A stretch of 64,000 bases of DNA from Nonomuraea harbinensis (GTDB taxonomy: Bacteria; Actinomycetota; Actinomycetes; Streptosporangiales; Streptosporangiaceae), in assembly GCF_019396385.1 (NCBI RefSeq), contig NZ_JAHKRN010000023.1, positions 1-64,000 of the forward strand, given 5' to 3'. Each line of letters starts with the position of its first letter. Within the stretch, counting starts at the first letter, position 1. A model generated the notes under the pieces. It was not told the DNA's origin. It did no database searches and worked only from the letters and a program-made list of their open reading frames with translations. Below are positions 8,173 through 15,997 of the stretch, piece by piece. Position numbers and translations under genes: made by a program.

Positions 8173-9567
8173 TCAGCCGGCGCTCGTCGCCTCGGCGCGC
8201 TCGCGCAGGAGGGCGCGGAGCGTCTCGGCGTCGGCGTCGACCGCGCCGGCCCCGGCGTTGAGCTTGTAGCCGCGGACGATGTCGTCGAGCAGGCCCGACA
8301 GGATGCCGCCGGCCAGGAGTTTCCGGTGGAGTGCGGCGTACTGCTCCTCGTACAGCTTCTTGAAGGCGGGGGTCGCCAGGAAGCGTTCCTTCAGCTTGTG
8401 GCCGCCCGTCCGCCCGCCGCCGGACGCGTCGCCGCTGTAGGCGAAGTTGAGGTCCCAGGTGACGACCCGGAACCTGCGGGTGCCCAGGTCGTACCAGAGG
8501 TAGTAGTTCCTGCCAGGCCCGCTCATGTCGTCGAAGTTGAGCATGAGCTCCTGCAGCGCCACGTAACGGGCGAACGACTCCACCTCCAGGCGTGCGGGCA
8601 GCCCGGCCGCGAACTCCTCGTCGGACGCCTCGTCCACCCACCGGATCAGGTTGATCACGGGCTGCAGGTCGGTGCCGCCGACCTTGTTCACCTGTTTGAA
8701 GTCGGAGGTGTACCGGGTCTGGTCCTCGCCCTTGTAGGTGAAGGAGCCGGTGGCGAGCGACTTGTACAGCACGCCGTCGCCCAGGTTCTCGGCGTAGCCC
8801 TCGTCGAGGTACTCCACCACCAGGCGGGGCGCCGAGCTGCGGCCGTTCACGGTGAACGCGCTGTAGGCGAAGCTCTGGGTGGGTTCGCCCGCGGCTCCGA
8901 CGGTGGAGATGGCGAGCGCCTCGTTGAGCATCGTCGGGGCCCGGCCGGTCACGGGGCGGACGGCGACCTGCGAGTGGCCCTGGTAGCGGCGGCCCTCTGC
9001 GAACTCGTCGAAGCTGATCAGCCAGGGCAGGGTCTCCGGCTCCTCCGCCTTCAGCGCGGCGCCGAAGCCGCCCATGACGCCGCGCCCCCGGCCGCCCTCG
9101 CGAGGAGGCTGGAAACCGTCGGGCGGCCGGAAGCCCTCGGGGCGCTCGCCGCCGGGCCTCCCGGCCGGACGGCGGCCGGCGCTCATTCCCTTCCAGGTGA
9201 GCCCCGCCAGCGTCGAGTTGCCCTTGAGCCGGATGCCGACGCTCGGGATCGTGGTGCCGTCGACGGTCAGGTCCGCTTCGACGTACTCCTTCTCGCCGTC
9301 CTTGACGTACGCGGTCAGCATGTCCTGGTAGCTCTCGTCGCGGAACGTGAGCGTGATCTCGTGCGCGACCGAGGTGTCGAACAGGTCCTTGGTGCCCGTG
9401 ACGTCCTGGGTGACGACGGCCGAGACGCCGGACACCGAGACCGCGTACGGGCGGACCATGCCGCTGCCGAACACCCCCCAGCACACGCCCAGGAAGGCCG
9501 CGCAGGCGGCGAGGAGCTTTCCGTTCTGCCGGAGCCTGACCGGCAGCCGGCGCCTGAGCCTCGTCAC
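8173..9567 (-). CDS. CotH-like protein kinase family, membrane-anchored
   Basis: A 464-residue protein with one N-terminal transmembrane helix (about residues 15-35) and an extracytoplasmic CotH domain. Family features are the GIRLKGNST motif, SFDEF, a conserved LNFDDMSGPGRNYY segment and the metal-binding VTWDLNF motif. CotH proteins are atypical secreted or spore-coat kinases. The GTG start at 9567 overlaps the DUF4956 stop (GTGA) and agrees with the transmembrane segment; the frame is open further upstream only by chance. A glycine/proline/arginine-rich stretch near residues 125-165 is a probable flexible loop. It is the last gene of the VTC / DUF4956 / CotH operon. Confidence 0.85.
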   Translation of the reverse strand: MTRLRRRLPVRLRQNGKLLAACAAFLGVCWGVFGSGMVRPYAVSVSGVSAVVTQDVTGTKDLFDTSVAHEITLTFRDESYQDMLTAYVKDGEKEYVEADLTVDGTTIPSVGIRLKGNSTLAGLTWKGMSAGRRPAGRPGGERPEGFRPPDGFQPPREGGRGRGVMGGFGAALKAEEPETLPWLISFDEFAEGRRYQGHSQVAVRPVTGRAPTMLNEALAISTVGAAGEPTQSFAYSAFTVNGRSSAPRLVVEYLDEGYAENLGDGVLYKSLATGSFTYKGEDQTRYTSDFKQVNKVGGTDLQPVINLIRWVDEASDEEFAAGLPARLEVESFARYVALQELMLNFDDMSGPGRNYYLWYDLGTRRFRVVTWDLNFAYSGDASGGGRTGGHKLKERFLATPAFKKLYEEQYAALHRKLLAGGILSGLLDDIVRGYKLNAGAGAVDADAETLRALLRERAEATSAG

Positions 9568-10250
9568 AGGTCGGTCTGGTCGTAGCCGGTCAGGACGGTG
9601 ACCGACTGGCCGTGGTTGCGCTCGCGCAGGGCCGCCATCAGGTCGGCCGGCTCGCCACCCTTCTTGATCTTCACCGTGTACATCAGCTCGGTGAGCGCCC
9701 CGCCCCTGATCGACTCCATGCTGACCAGCTCGAACTCGTCGGTGTGGCGGATCAGCACGTCCTGGATGGCGTGGGTGTGGTCCTCGTCGGCGGGCACCTG
9801 CACCTTCACCACCTGGCGGCGCACGTTCAGCTGGAACCAGTCGAACCGGTGCATCACCACGACGATCAGCGAGATCGTCACCGCGGCGACGACCGCCAGC
9901 AGGTAGAAGCGGGTGCCGACGGCCATGCCGACACCCATCACCAGGAAGATGAACCCGACGTCGCGGGTCTCCTTGATGGCGTTGCGGAACCGTACCACCG
10001 ACAGGGCGCCGACCAGGGCGAACGCGCGGGCGATGTTCGAGCCGACGACCAGCATGATCAGCGAGATGAGCATGCCGAGGACGACCAGCGTCTGCACGTA
10101 CGACTGGCTGTAGGAGACGTTGCGGTGCGTCGCCCGGTACACCCAGCCGATCATGGCGCTGAGCACGAACGACAGCGTCATCGCGATGGCGACGTCGGCC
10201 ACGCTGAACGTGCCCGAGAGGTCCTGGAACGAGAAGTCCATGGGGGTCAT
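9564..10250 (-). CDS. DUF4956 membrane protein
   Basis: A 228-residue protein with four predicted transmembrane helices in residues 20-140 and a soluble C-terminal region of about 85 residues resembling a small alpha/beta regulatory domain. The conserved ALVGALSVVRFRNAIKETRD segment, with an RFR motif between helices, is characteristic of DUF4956. The family is regularly found beside VTC polyphosphate polymerases and CotH proteins, exactly as here. Its function is undetermined; a channel or a regulatory partner of the polymerase is plausible. It overlaps both neighbours by 4 bp. Confidence 0.85.
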   Translation of the reverse strand: MTPMDFSFQDLSGTFSVADVAIAMTLSFVLSAMIGWVYRATHRNVSYSQSYVQTLVVLGMLISLIMLVVGSNIARAFALVGALSVVRFRNAIKETRDVGFIFLVMGVGMAVGTRFYLLAVVAAVTISLIVVVMHRFDWFQLNVRRQVVKVQVPADEDHTHAIQDVLIRHTDEFELVSMESIRGGALTELMYTVKIKKGGEPADLMAALRERNHGQSVTVLTGYDQTDL

Positions 10251-11005
10251 GCCTCCGAGAGATCATGATCGGGGACGTGGAAGACGGAGCGCGGGGCCAG
10301 CCCGTGCGCCTCGATGCTCTGGCAGTACTTGGAGACCCGCACGACCTGCAGGTTCCGCTTGGCGGTCAGGTCGGTCAGCCAGTACGGGACGCGCTCGTTC
10401 GCCTTGACCTCCATGATCGCCTTGTGCGGCGGGACGATGAAGCGGTTCCGCGCGTCGGTGCCGAAGCCGAAGTCGCGGTCGCGGCCCCGCACCCGCCGGT
10501 CGAACGTCACCCGCAGCCCGGTGTCGGCGTCCCTGCCCAGGTAGGCGTGGCGGGTGTAGCCGGTCATGGCCGTGGCCCGCAGGTCCAGGCGGCAGACCAG
10601 GTCCAGCACCTCTTCGAGGAAGGCGCGCTGGGACGGCTCGTGGGCGATCATCTCGCGGCCGTCGCACAGCCGCAGCGCGTCGAGGTACGGCACGCGTACC
10701 CGCCGCTTCTGGGTGACCCGGTTGACCCGCTGCTTGATCTCCACGAACACGGGCGTGTCCCCGGCGGCGGAGAAACGGTCGCCGTAGTGGCGGATGCGCA
10801 GCTTGCGGCGGAACCTCAGGCCCTCGATCTTCTCCCAGTAGAACCGGAGGTGCCGGGTGTCGTAGTAGGCGCTCCAGATGGCGTAGCCCTCGTCCGGGCA
10901 GTGCCGGTCCCGGTCGAGCCGCCGCTCCAGCTCCTCGCGCAGCTCGTCCACGAGGCCCGCGTCCATCAGGTACTTGATCTCGTACCGGTTGAAAAGGCGC
11001 AGCAT
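10247..11005 (-). CDS. VTC-domain polyphosphate polymerase-like protein
   Basis: A 252-residue protein of the VTC/CYTH-related triphosphate tunnel superfamily. Diagnostic charged beta-strands are present: RYEIKYLM at the N-terminus, RRKLRIRHYG, VFVEIKQRV, RVTFDRRVRGR and IMEVKANERVPYW. Alternating Lys/Arg and Glu residues would line the tunnel that binds polyphosphate and metal. Eukaryotic VTC4 makes polyphosphate from ATP. Bacterial versions are presumed to do something similar, but activity is not shown by sequence. It is the first gene of the VTC / DUF4956 / CotH operon and lies 53 bp downstream of the HK gene on the same strand. Confidence 0.85.
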   Translation of the reverse strand: MLRLFNRYEIKYLMDAGLVDELREELERRLDRDRHCPDEGYAIWSAYYDTRHLRFYWEKIEGLRFRRKLRIRHYGDRFSAAGDTPVFVEIKQRVNRVTQKRRVRVPYLDALRLCDGREMIAHEPSQRAFLEEVLDLVCRLDLRATAMTGYTRHAYLGRDADTGLRVTFDRRVRGRDRDFGFGTDARNRFIVPPHKAIMEVKANERVPYWLTDLTAKRNLQVVRVSKYCQSIEAHGLAPRSVFHVPDHDLSEA

Positions 11006-11058
11006 GCCGATATGTGACCCGACGAACCTGGGAATAGTGTGTGAACCCGCCGTGAAGG

Positions 11059-12498
11059 TCAGGCGGACGGGAGCAGAACGCGGAAGCGGGTGCCCCGCCC
11101 GGAGCTGGAAACCTCGATCCGGCCGCCGTGGGCGCTGACGAGCGCGGCGGCGATGGCCAGCCCCAGGCCGGTGCCGCCCTGGTCGCGGGAGCGGTTCGGA
11201 TCGGCGCGGTAGAACCGGTCGAACACGTACGGCAGGTGCTCGGCGTCGATGCCCGAACCCTCGTCGGCCACCTCCACCAGCGCGGCCTCGGTGCCCGGAG
11301 CCGGTCCCGGCCCGGCGTGCACGCCCTCGGGCGGGCCGGCACGGGCGTGCCCGACCGTCACCCGCACCGGGGTGCCGGGCGCGGTGTGGGTGAGCGCGTT
11401 GCCGACGAGGTTGGCGATGACCTGGTGCAGCCGGTGCTCGTCGCCCCTCACCCGCACCGGCCGGTCGGACAGCGTCAGGCGGACCGGACGGTCGCGGTCG
11501 CGGGCGTGCGCGGCGTGCACCACGTCACCTGCCAGCACGTGCAGGTCTGCCGTGGTCAGCTCCAGCGCGGGCTCCTGGTCGAGGCGCGCGAGCAGCAGCA
11601 GGTCCTCCACCAGCACGCCCATCCGCTCGGCCTCGCTCCCGATGCGGCGCAGCAGCCGCTCCGCCGCCGGGTCCCTGGGCGCGTCGCCGTGCTGGTAGAG
11701 CTCGGCGAAGCCGCGGATGGAGGTGAGCGGCGTGCGCAGCTCGTGCGAGGCGTCGGCGACGAAGTGGCGCAGCCGCCGCTCGGAGCGCTCGCGCTCGCGC
11801 AGCGCGCGGGCCAGGCGTTCGAGCATCACGTTGAGCGCCGTGCCCAGCCGGCCCGTCTCGGTGCGCGGGTCGCTGTCGGCGACCCTGCGGTCGATGTCGC
11901 CGGCCGCGATGGCCTCGGCCGTACGCTCCATCCGGGTGAGCGGGCGCAGCCCGAGCCGCACCACCGCCAGGGCGGCGGCGGCGAGCAGGCCCAGCACCAG
12001 CCCGCCCGCCGCGAGCTGGATGACCAGCAGCTCCCGCACGGTGGAGTCGTCGGACTCCAGCGACATCGACACCGCCGCCCGGTTGCCGTCCGGCAGCGTG
12101 ACGACGAGCACCCGCCAATCGCCCGTGCCGTCCTCGCCCGGCACGGTGAAAGGGCCGCGCGGCGGCCCGGCGACGAGCTCGGCGGGCACGGCCGGGCCGT
12201 CCTGGGCGCCGGTGGGGACGTCCTCCAGCAGCGTCCCCGCCGGGCTGTAGACGTCCACGTCGAACCGGGTGGGCACCCGCACCTCGTCCGGGCGCGGCGG
12301 CGGCGCGATCGGCGGCGGGCGCCTGCCCACCCGGTCGGCGAACTCGGCGAGCTGGCCGTCCGCCCGCGCCATCAGCGAACGGTCCAGCAGCAGCACCCCG
12401 GACACCGCGAAGATCGCCAGCCCGGCGGCGGACAGGCCGAGCAGTGCCGCCAGCAACCGGTGCCGCAGCGGCCACGGCCGGTTCACGACCCGTCTCAT
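11059..12498 (-). CDS. Sensor histidine kinase of an OmpR-type pair (HAMP, HisKA, HATPase)
   Basis: A 479-residue classical kinase: an N-terminal transmembrane helix, a periplasmic domain of about 120 residues, a second helix near residue 160, a HAMP linker, then HisKA with VADASHELRTPLTS (phospho-His about 251). The ATPase domain carries NLVGNALTH (N-box) and GGTGLGLAI (G2 box). The true start is the ATG at 12498, which overlaps the regulator stop by 4 bp. It pairs with the OmpR regulator and may control the VTC/CotH operon immediately downstream (positional inference). Confidence 0.92.
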   Translation of the reverse strand: MRRVVNRPWPLRHRLLAALLGLSAAGLAIFAVSGVLLLDRSLMARADGQLAEFADRVGRRPPPIAPPPRPDEVRVPTRFDVDVYSPAGTLLEDVPTGAQDGPAVPAELVAGPPRGPFTVPGEDGTGDWRVLVVTLPDGNRAAVSMSLESDDSTVRELLVIQLAAGGLVLGLLAAAALAVVRLGLRPLTRMERTAEAIAAGDIDRRVADSDPRTETGRLGTALNVMLERLARALRERERSERRLRHFVADASHELRTPLTSIRGFAELYQHGDAPRDPAAERLLRRIGSEAERMGVLVEDLLLLARLDQEPALELTTADLHVLAGDVVHAAHARDRDRPVRLTLSDRPVRVRGDEHRLHQVIANLVGNALTHTAPGTPVRVTVGHARAGPPEGVHAGPGPAPGTEAALVEVADEGSGIDAEHLPYVFDRFYRADPNRSRDQGGTGLGLAIAAALVSAHGGRIEVSSSGRGTRFRVLLPSA

Positions 12499-13184
12499 GA
12501 CGGGTCCCGCAACCGGTAGCCGACGCCGCGCAGCGTGTGGATCAGCGGCGGGCCGAGCACGTCGATCTTGCGCCGCAGGTAGCTGATGTACGACTCGACG
12601 ATCCGGCTGTCGCCGTCGAAGTCGTAGTCCCACACGCTTTCGAGGATCTGCCCCTTCGACACCACCCGCTCGGCGTTGACCATCAGGTAGCGGAGCAGGC
12701 TGAACTCGGTCGGCGAAAGGTGGATGGCCCGGCCCGCCCGCCGCACCTGGTGCGCCTCCTCGTCCAGCTCCAGGTCCGCGTAGCGGAGCACGCCGTCGCC
12801 CGCGCGGTCCTCCGGCGGGCGGGCGCGGCGCAGGATCGCCCGGACCCGCAGCACCACCTCCTCCAGGCTGAACGGCTTCGTCACGTAGTCGTCGCCACCC
12901 GCGGTGAGCCCGGCGATCCGGTCGGACACCGCGTCCTTGGCGGTCAGGAACAGCACCATCGGGCTCTCGCCGCGCTCCCGCAGCCGCCGGGCGACCGCGA
13001 ACCCGTCCAGGTCGGGCAGCATCACGTCGAGCACCACGATGTCCGGCCTCTCCCGCGCCACCGCGTCCATCGCGCGCCACCCGCTGGACGCGGTGGTCAC
13101 GGTGAAGCCGTTGAGCAGCAGCGCCTCGGAGAGCAGCTCGCGGATGTTCGGCTCGTCGTCGACGACCAGCACCTTCGCGTCCAT
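12495..13184 (-). CDS. OmpR/PhoB-family response regulator
   Basis: A 229-residue regulator. The receiver domain (LVVDDEPN at the N-terminus, phospho-acceptor Asp about 53 in VLDVMLPD, conserved Lys in VTKPFS) is followed by an OmpR winged helix (HLSPTEFSLLRYLM, then SYISYLRRKID and GVGYRL). ATG 13184 is preferred because the receiver begins directly after it, although the frame is open upstream. It is the first gene of a pair with the downstream kinase (4-bp overlap). Confidence 0.93.
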   Translation of the reverse strand: MDAKVLVVDDEPNIRELLSEALLLNGFTVTTASSGWRAMDAVARERPDIVVLDVMLPDLDGFAVARRLRERGESPMVLFLTAKDAVSDRIAGLTAGGDDYVTKPFSLEEVVLRVRAILRRARPPEDRAGDGVLRYADLELDEEAHQVRRAGRAIHLSPTEFSLLRYLMVNAERVVSKGQILESVWDYDFDGDSRIVESYISYLRRKIDVLGPPLIHTLRGVGYRLRDPS

Positions 13185-13231
13185 GGCCTCCTGGATACCG
13201 CCACTGTCTGAGAGTCCGCTGAAAGCCGCGG

Positions 13232-14290
13232 TCAGTCCTTGCCCGCGGGGCAGAGCGCCGGGTTCGCCGTGGTCCCCTCCGTGTTGAGCAGCACCACCGT
13301 GGAGCCCGGCCGCACGCCGAGCGACGCGCGGCGCTCGCCGGAGTCCAGGGCGGCCCGGACCCCGGCCAGCGAGGCCGCGCCGCACGGTCCCGCGTCGACG
13401 CCCAGAGCCAGGAGCTCTCTCGCGGCGCGGGTGCTGTCGGCGTCCCCGACGGCGACAGCCGCGTCCAGGCCGTCACGCAGGTACGGCCAGGCCAGGCTGG
13501 ACGGGGTGCCGCAGTTGAGCCCCGCCATGATGGTGTCGCCGGTCTCGACGCGCACCGGCCGCCGCTCCAGCAGGCTGGCCAGCACGCACGCGGCGGTCTC
13601 CGGCTCCACGGTCATGACGGCGGTGCCGCCCGGCCGGGCCCGGTAGTGGGCGACCGCCGCCTGGGCCAGGGAGCCGACGCCCGCCGGGACCGCCACCAGC
13701 CCGGGGGCCTCCCCGAGCTGCTCGTCCAGCTCCGCGAAGAGGGTCGCGTACCCTTCCACGATCCAGCCGGGCGTCTCCTCGTACCCGGCCCAGGCCGTGT
13801 CCTGCACGAGCACCGCGCCCGGCTCCCCGGCGGCCGACGCCGCCCGCTGCACCGCCTCGTCGTAGCTGCCGCGCACCTCGGTCACCTCGGCGCCCTCGGC
13901 GGCGATGGCCGCCACGGCCTCGGGGTGCACGCCGCCGGGGGTGAACACCCGCGCCCGCTGCCCGAGCAGCCGGGCCATCCGGGCGACGGCCCTGCCGTGG
14001 TTGCCGTCGGTGGCGGTGACCAGCGTCAGCGGCCCCTCCCGCCGTTCCAGGATGCGGTGGATCGCCCAGGACGCCCCCAGCGCCTTGAACGCCGGCAGCC
14101 CCAGCCGTGACGACTCGTCCTTGACCAGCACCCGCCCCACGCCCAGGTCTCCGGCCAGCGCGGGCAGCTCGGTGAGGGGGGTGGGGGAGTAGCCGGGCAG
14201 CTTGGCGTGGAGTTTCCTGGCCTGGTCCGACGGGAGCGCGCAGCTCCAGTGGCGGGCGGCGGGATTGGCGTACCAGAACGATGTGAGCAC
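13232..14290 (-). CDS. PLP-dependent diaminopropionate ammonia-lyase-like enzyme
   Basis: A 352-residue fold-type II PLP enzyme. The PLP-binding Lys (residue 69) lies in GLPAFKALGASWA. A T-D-GNHG phosphate-type motif (TATDGNHGRAVA) and the PAGVGSLAQA glycine loop follow. KDESSRLGLPAFK is the version of the motif found in diaminopropionate ammonia-lyases (DpaL/YgeX) rather than plain threonine dehydratases. It likely releases ammonia from 2,3-diaminopropionate or a related amino acid. The start is a GTG at 14290, 17 bp after the stop of the oxidoreductase-methyltransferase gene, so the two are probably co-transcribed. Confidence 0.82.
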   Translation of the reverse strand: MLTSFWYANPAARHWSCALPSDQARKLHAKLPGYSPTPLTELPALAGDLGVGRVLVKDESSRLGLPAFKALGASWAIHRILERREGPLTLVTATDGNHGRAVARMARLLGQRARVFTPGGVHPEAVAAIAAEGAEVTEVRGSYDEAVQRAASAAGEPGAVLVQDTAWAGYEETPGWIVEGYATLFAELDEQLGEAPGLVAVPAGVGSLAQAAVAHYRARPGGTAVMTVEPETAACVLASLLERRPVRVETGDTIMAGLNCGTPSSLAWPYLRDGLDAAVAVGDADSTRAARELLALGVDAGPCGAASLAGVRAALDSGERRASLGVRPGSTVVLLNTEGTTANPALCPAGKD

Positions 14291-14307
14291 ATCTCATGGT
14301 CGCGTGA

Positions 14308-15915
14308 TCATCGGCCCGGGTCCAGTCGGCGGATCTTGAGCACGTTGTCGGTGCGGGTGCCGGGGGTGCCGTCGGGCGCGTCCTGGGCGCGCTCGAACTC
14401 CTCGCACAGCTCCACCTCCCACTCGCCCTCCGCCAGCTCCAGCGAGTCCAGCACCTCCCGCGCGGACGGAAGGTGCACGTCCGGGTGGTCGTCCTGCCAG
14501 GACGGCCACCCCGCGTGGCCGACGATCAGCAGCACGCCGCCGGGCGCGACCGCACCGGCTGCCGCGCGCAGGATCCGCTCGCGCGGCAGGTCCTGGTACG
14601 AGTGCAGGTAGTGCGCCGAGACCAGGTCGTAGGTGCCCGTGGGAAAGGACGCGCCGAAGTCGTGCCGCTGGAAGTCGATCGCATCGGCCACCCCTGCCTC
14701 GGCGGCGAACCGGGCCGCGCGCTCCAGCGCCACGCCCGAGATGTCGGCCGCGGTGACGCGCCAGCCCTGACCGGCGAGCCAGATCGCGTCGCCGCCCTCA
14801 CCGCACCCCAGGTCGAGCGCGGTGCCGGGGGTCAGCGCCGGGACCTCCCTGGAAAGGATCATGTTCGGCCGGCCGCTCCAGACCCGGGTGCTCCCGCTGT
14901 AGCGGGCGTCCCACCACTGCTGACCGGACATCTCCTGGTCCGCCGCGTACCTGTTGTGCAGGCGCCGCTTCTGCACGCCTTCGGAGACCCCGCGCTCCGC
15001 CTCGGCGGAGAACGGGACGGGACGGGTCTCGGCCGCGTGGCGGGCCTCCTCGGCGATCAGGTCGGCGTTGACCGCACGGGCCGCGCGGGCGCCCGCGGCG
15101 GCGGCGCCGAGCGCGGTCTCGGTCACGTCGGTGACGCCGCCCGCCGCCCACACCCCCGGCACGCCGGTCGCGCCCGCGGCGTCGGCGGCCAGCCGCACGC
15201 CGGCCGGGACGCCGGCCACCCGCTGTTCCTCGGTCTCCAGGCCGAGCCCGGCGAGGAAGCCGGCCCTGGCGGAGGCGCGCGGGGCGACCACCAGCACCTC
15301 GCAGGCGATGACCCGCCCGTCGGCCATGGTGACGCCGGTGAGCGCGTCTCCGGTCACCTCCAGGCCGGTGACCTTCCCGTTGACCAGGGCGATGTCGCGG
15401 GCGGCCAGCCGCTCGTACTCCTCGCCCGCAGGCTCGGGCGCGGTGTGCAGGAACAGCGTGACGTCCGCGCTCCACTGCCGCCACGTCAGCGCCTGGTGCG
15501 CCGCGATCGGGCCGGTGGCGAGCACAGCGACGCGCCGGTCGCGCATCTCCCAGCCGTGGCGGTCCGGGCAGTGCACGACGTCCCGCCCCCACCGCCCGGC
15601 CAGGCCGGGCACGCCGGGCAGCTCCTCGCTCACCCCGGTGGCCACCAGCAGCCGCCGCGCCACCACCGACGAACCGCCGGCCAGCGCGACACGGAAGCCG
15701 CCGTCCACCCGCACCACCCCGGTGACCGTCCCGTCGGCGACCTCGCCCCCGTGCCGCGCCACCTCTTCCCGCCCCACGCCCGGGATCGCGGGCTCCTCGC
15801 GCGACCGGCCCGGGTCCACCACCAGCACCGTCCGCCGCGCCCTGGCCAGCGTGACCGCCCCGCTCAGCCCGGCGACCCCACCGCCGACCACGACCACCTC
15901 GTACGTACGACTCAT
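14308..15915 (-). CDS. Bifunctional FAD/NAD(P) oxidoreductase - SAM methyltransferase fusion
   Basis: A 535-residue fusion. Residues 1-310 resemble thioredoxin-reductase-like flavoproteins: FAD motif VVVGGGVAGLSG at the N-terminus, a second dinucleotide region near VAVLATG, and a late GVWAAGGVTDV motif. Residues about 345-535 form a class I SAM methyltransferase with motif I LDLGCGEGGDAIWL and an HDFGASFP / YDLVSAHYL region. Where related reductases show a CPYC-type redox pair, this protein reads HCPDRHGWE (about residue 115): the second Cys is gone, so it probably does not do dithiol chemistry. ATG 15915 directly precedes the FAD motif. The fusion is known in actinobacteria, but its substrate is not. 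Confidence 0.88.
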   Translation of the reverse strand: MSRTYEVVVVGGGVAGLSGAVTLARARRTVLVVDPGRSREEPAIPGVGREEVARHGGEVADGTVTGVVRVDGGFRVALAGGSSVVARRLLVATGVSEELPGVPGLAGRWGRDVVHCPDRHGWEMRDRRVAVLATGPIAAHQALTWRQWSADVTLFLHTAPEPAGEEYERLAARDIALVNGKVTGLEVTGDALTGVTMADGRVIACEVLVVAPRASARAGFLAGLGLETEEQRVAGVPAGVRLAADAAGATGVPGVWAAGGVTDVTETALGAAAAGARAARAVNADLIAEEARHAAETRPVPFSAEAERGVSEGVQKRRLHNRYAADQEMSGQQWWDARYSGSTRVWSGRPNMILSREVPALTPGTALDLGCGEGGDAIWLAGQGWRVTAADISGVALERAARFAAEAGVADAIDFQRHDFGASFPTGTYDLVSAHYLHSYQDLPRERILRAAAGAVAPGGVLLIVGHAGWPSWQDDHPDVHLPSAREVLDSLELAEGEWEVELCEEFERAQDAPDGTPGTRTDNVLKIRRLDPGR

Positions 15916-15972
15916 GACACCTCCCCTTCCGGGGAAATGGTCTGCCCGCACCCCACCTGATCGCAAACATCT

Positions 15973-15987
15973 TTGCCATAACGGCAA
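15973..15987. promoter_or_regulatory. Small palindrome upstream of the oxidoreductase-methyltransferase gene
   Basis: TTGCC-N5-GGCAA lies 58 bp upstream of the ATG at 15915, within the 82-bp gap that must hold the promoter. It may be an operator; no regulator is obvious nearby apart from the ArsR protein, whose own site has a different sequence. Confidence 0.3.
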
Positions 15988-15997
15988 CCCGTGGGCC

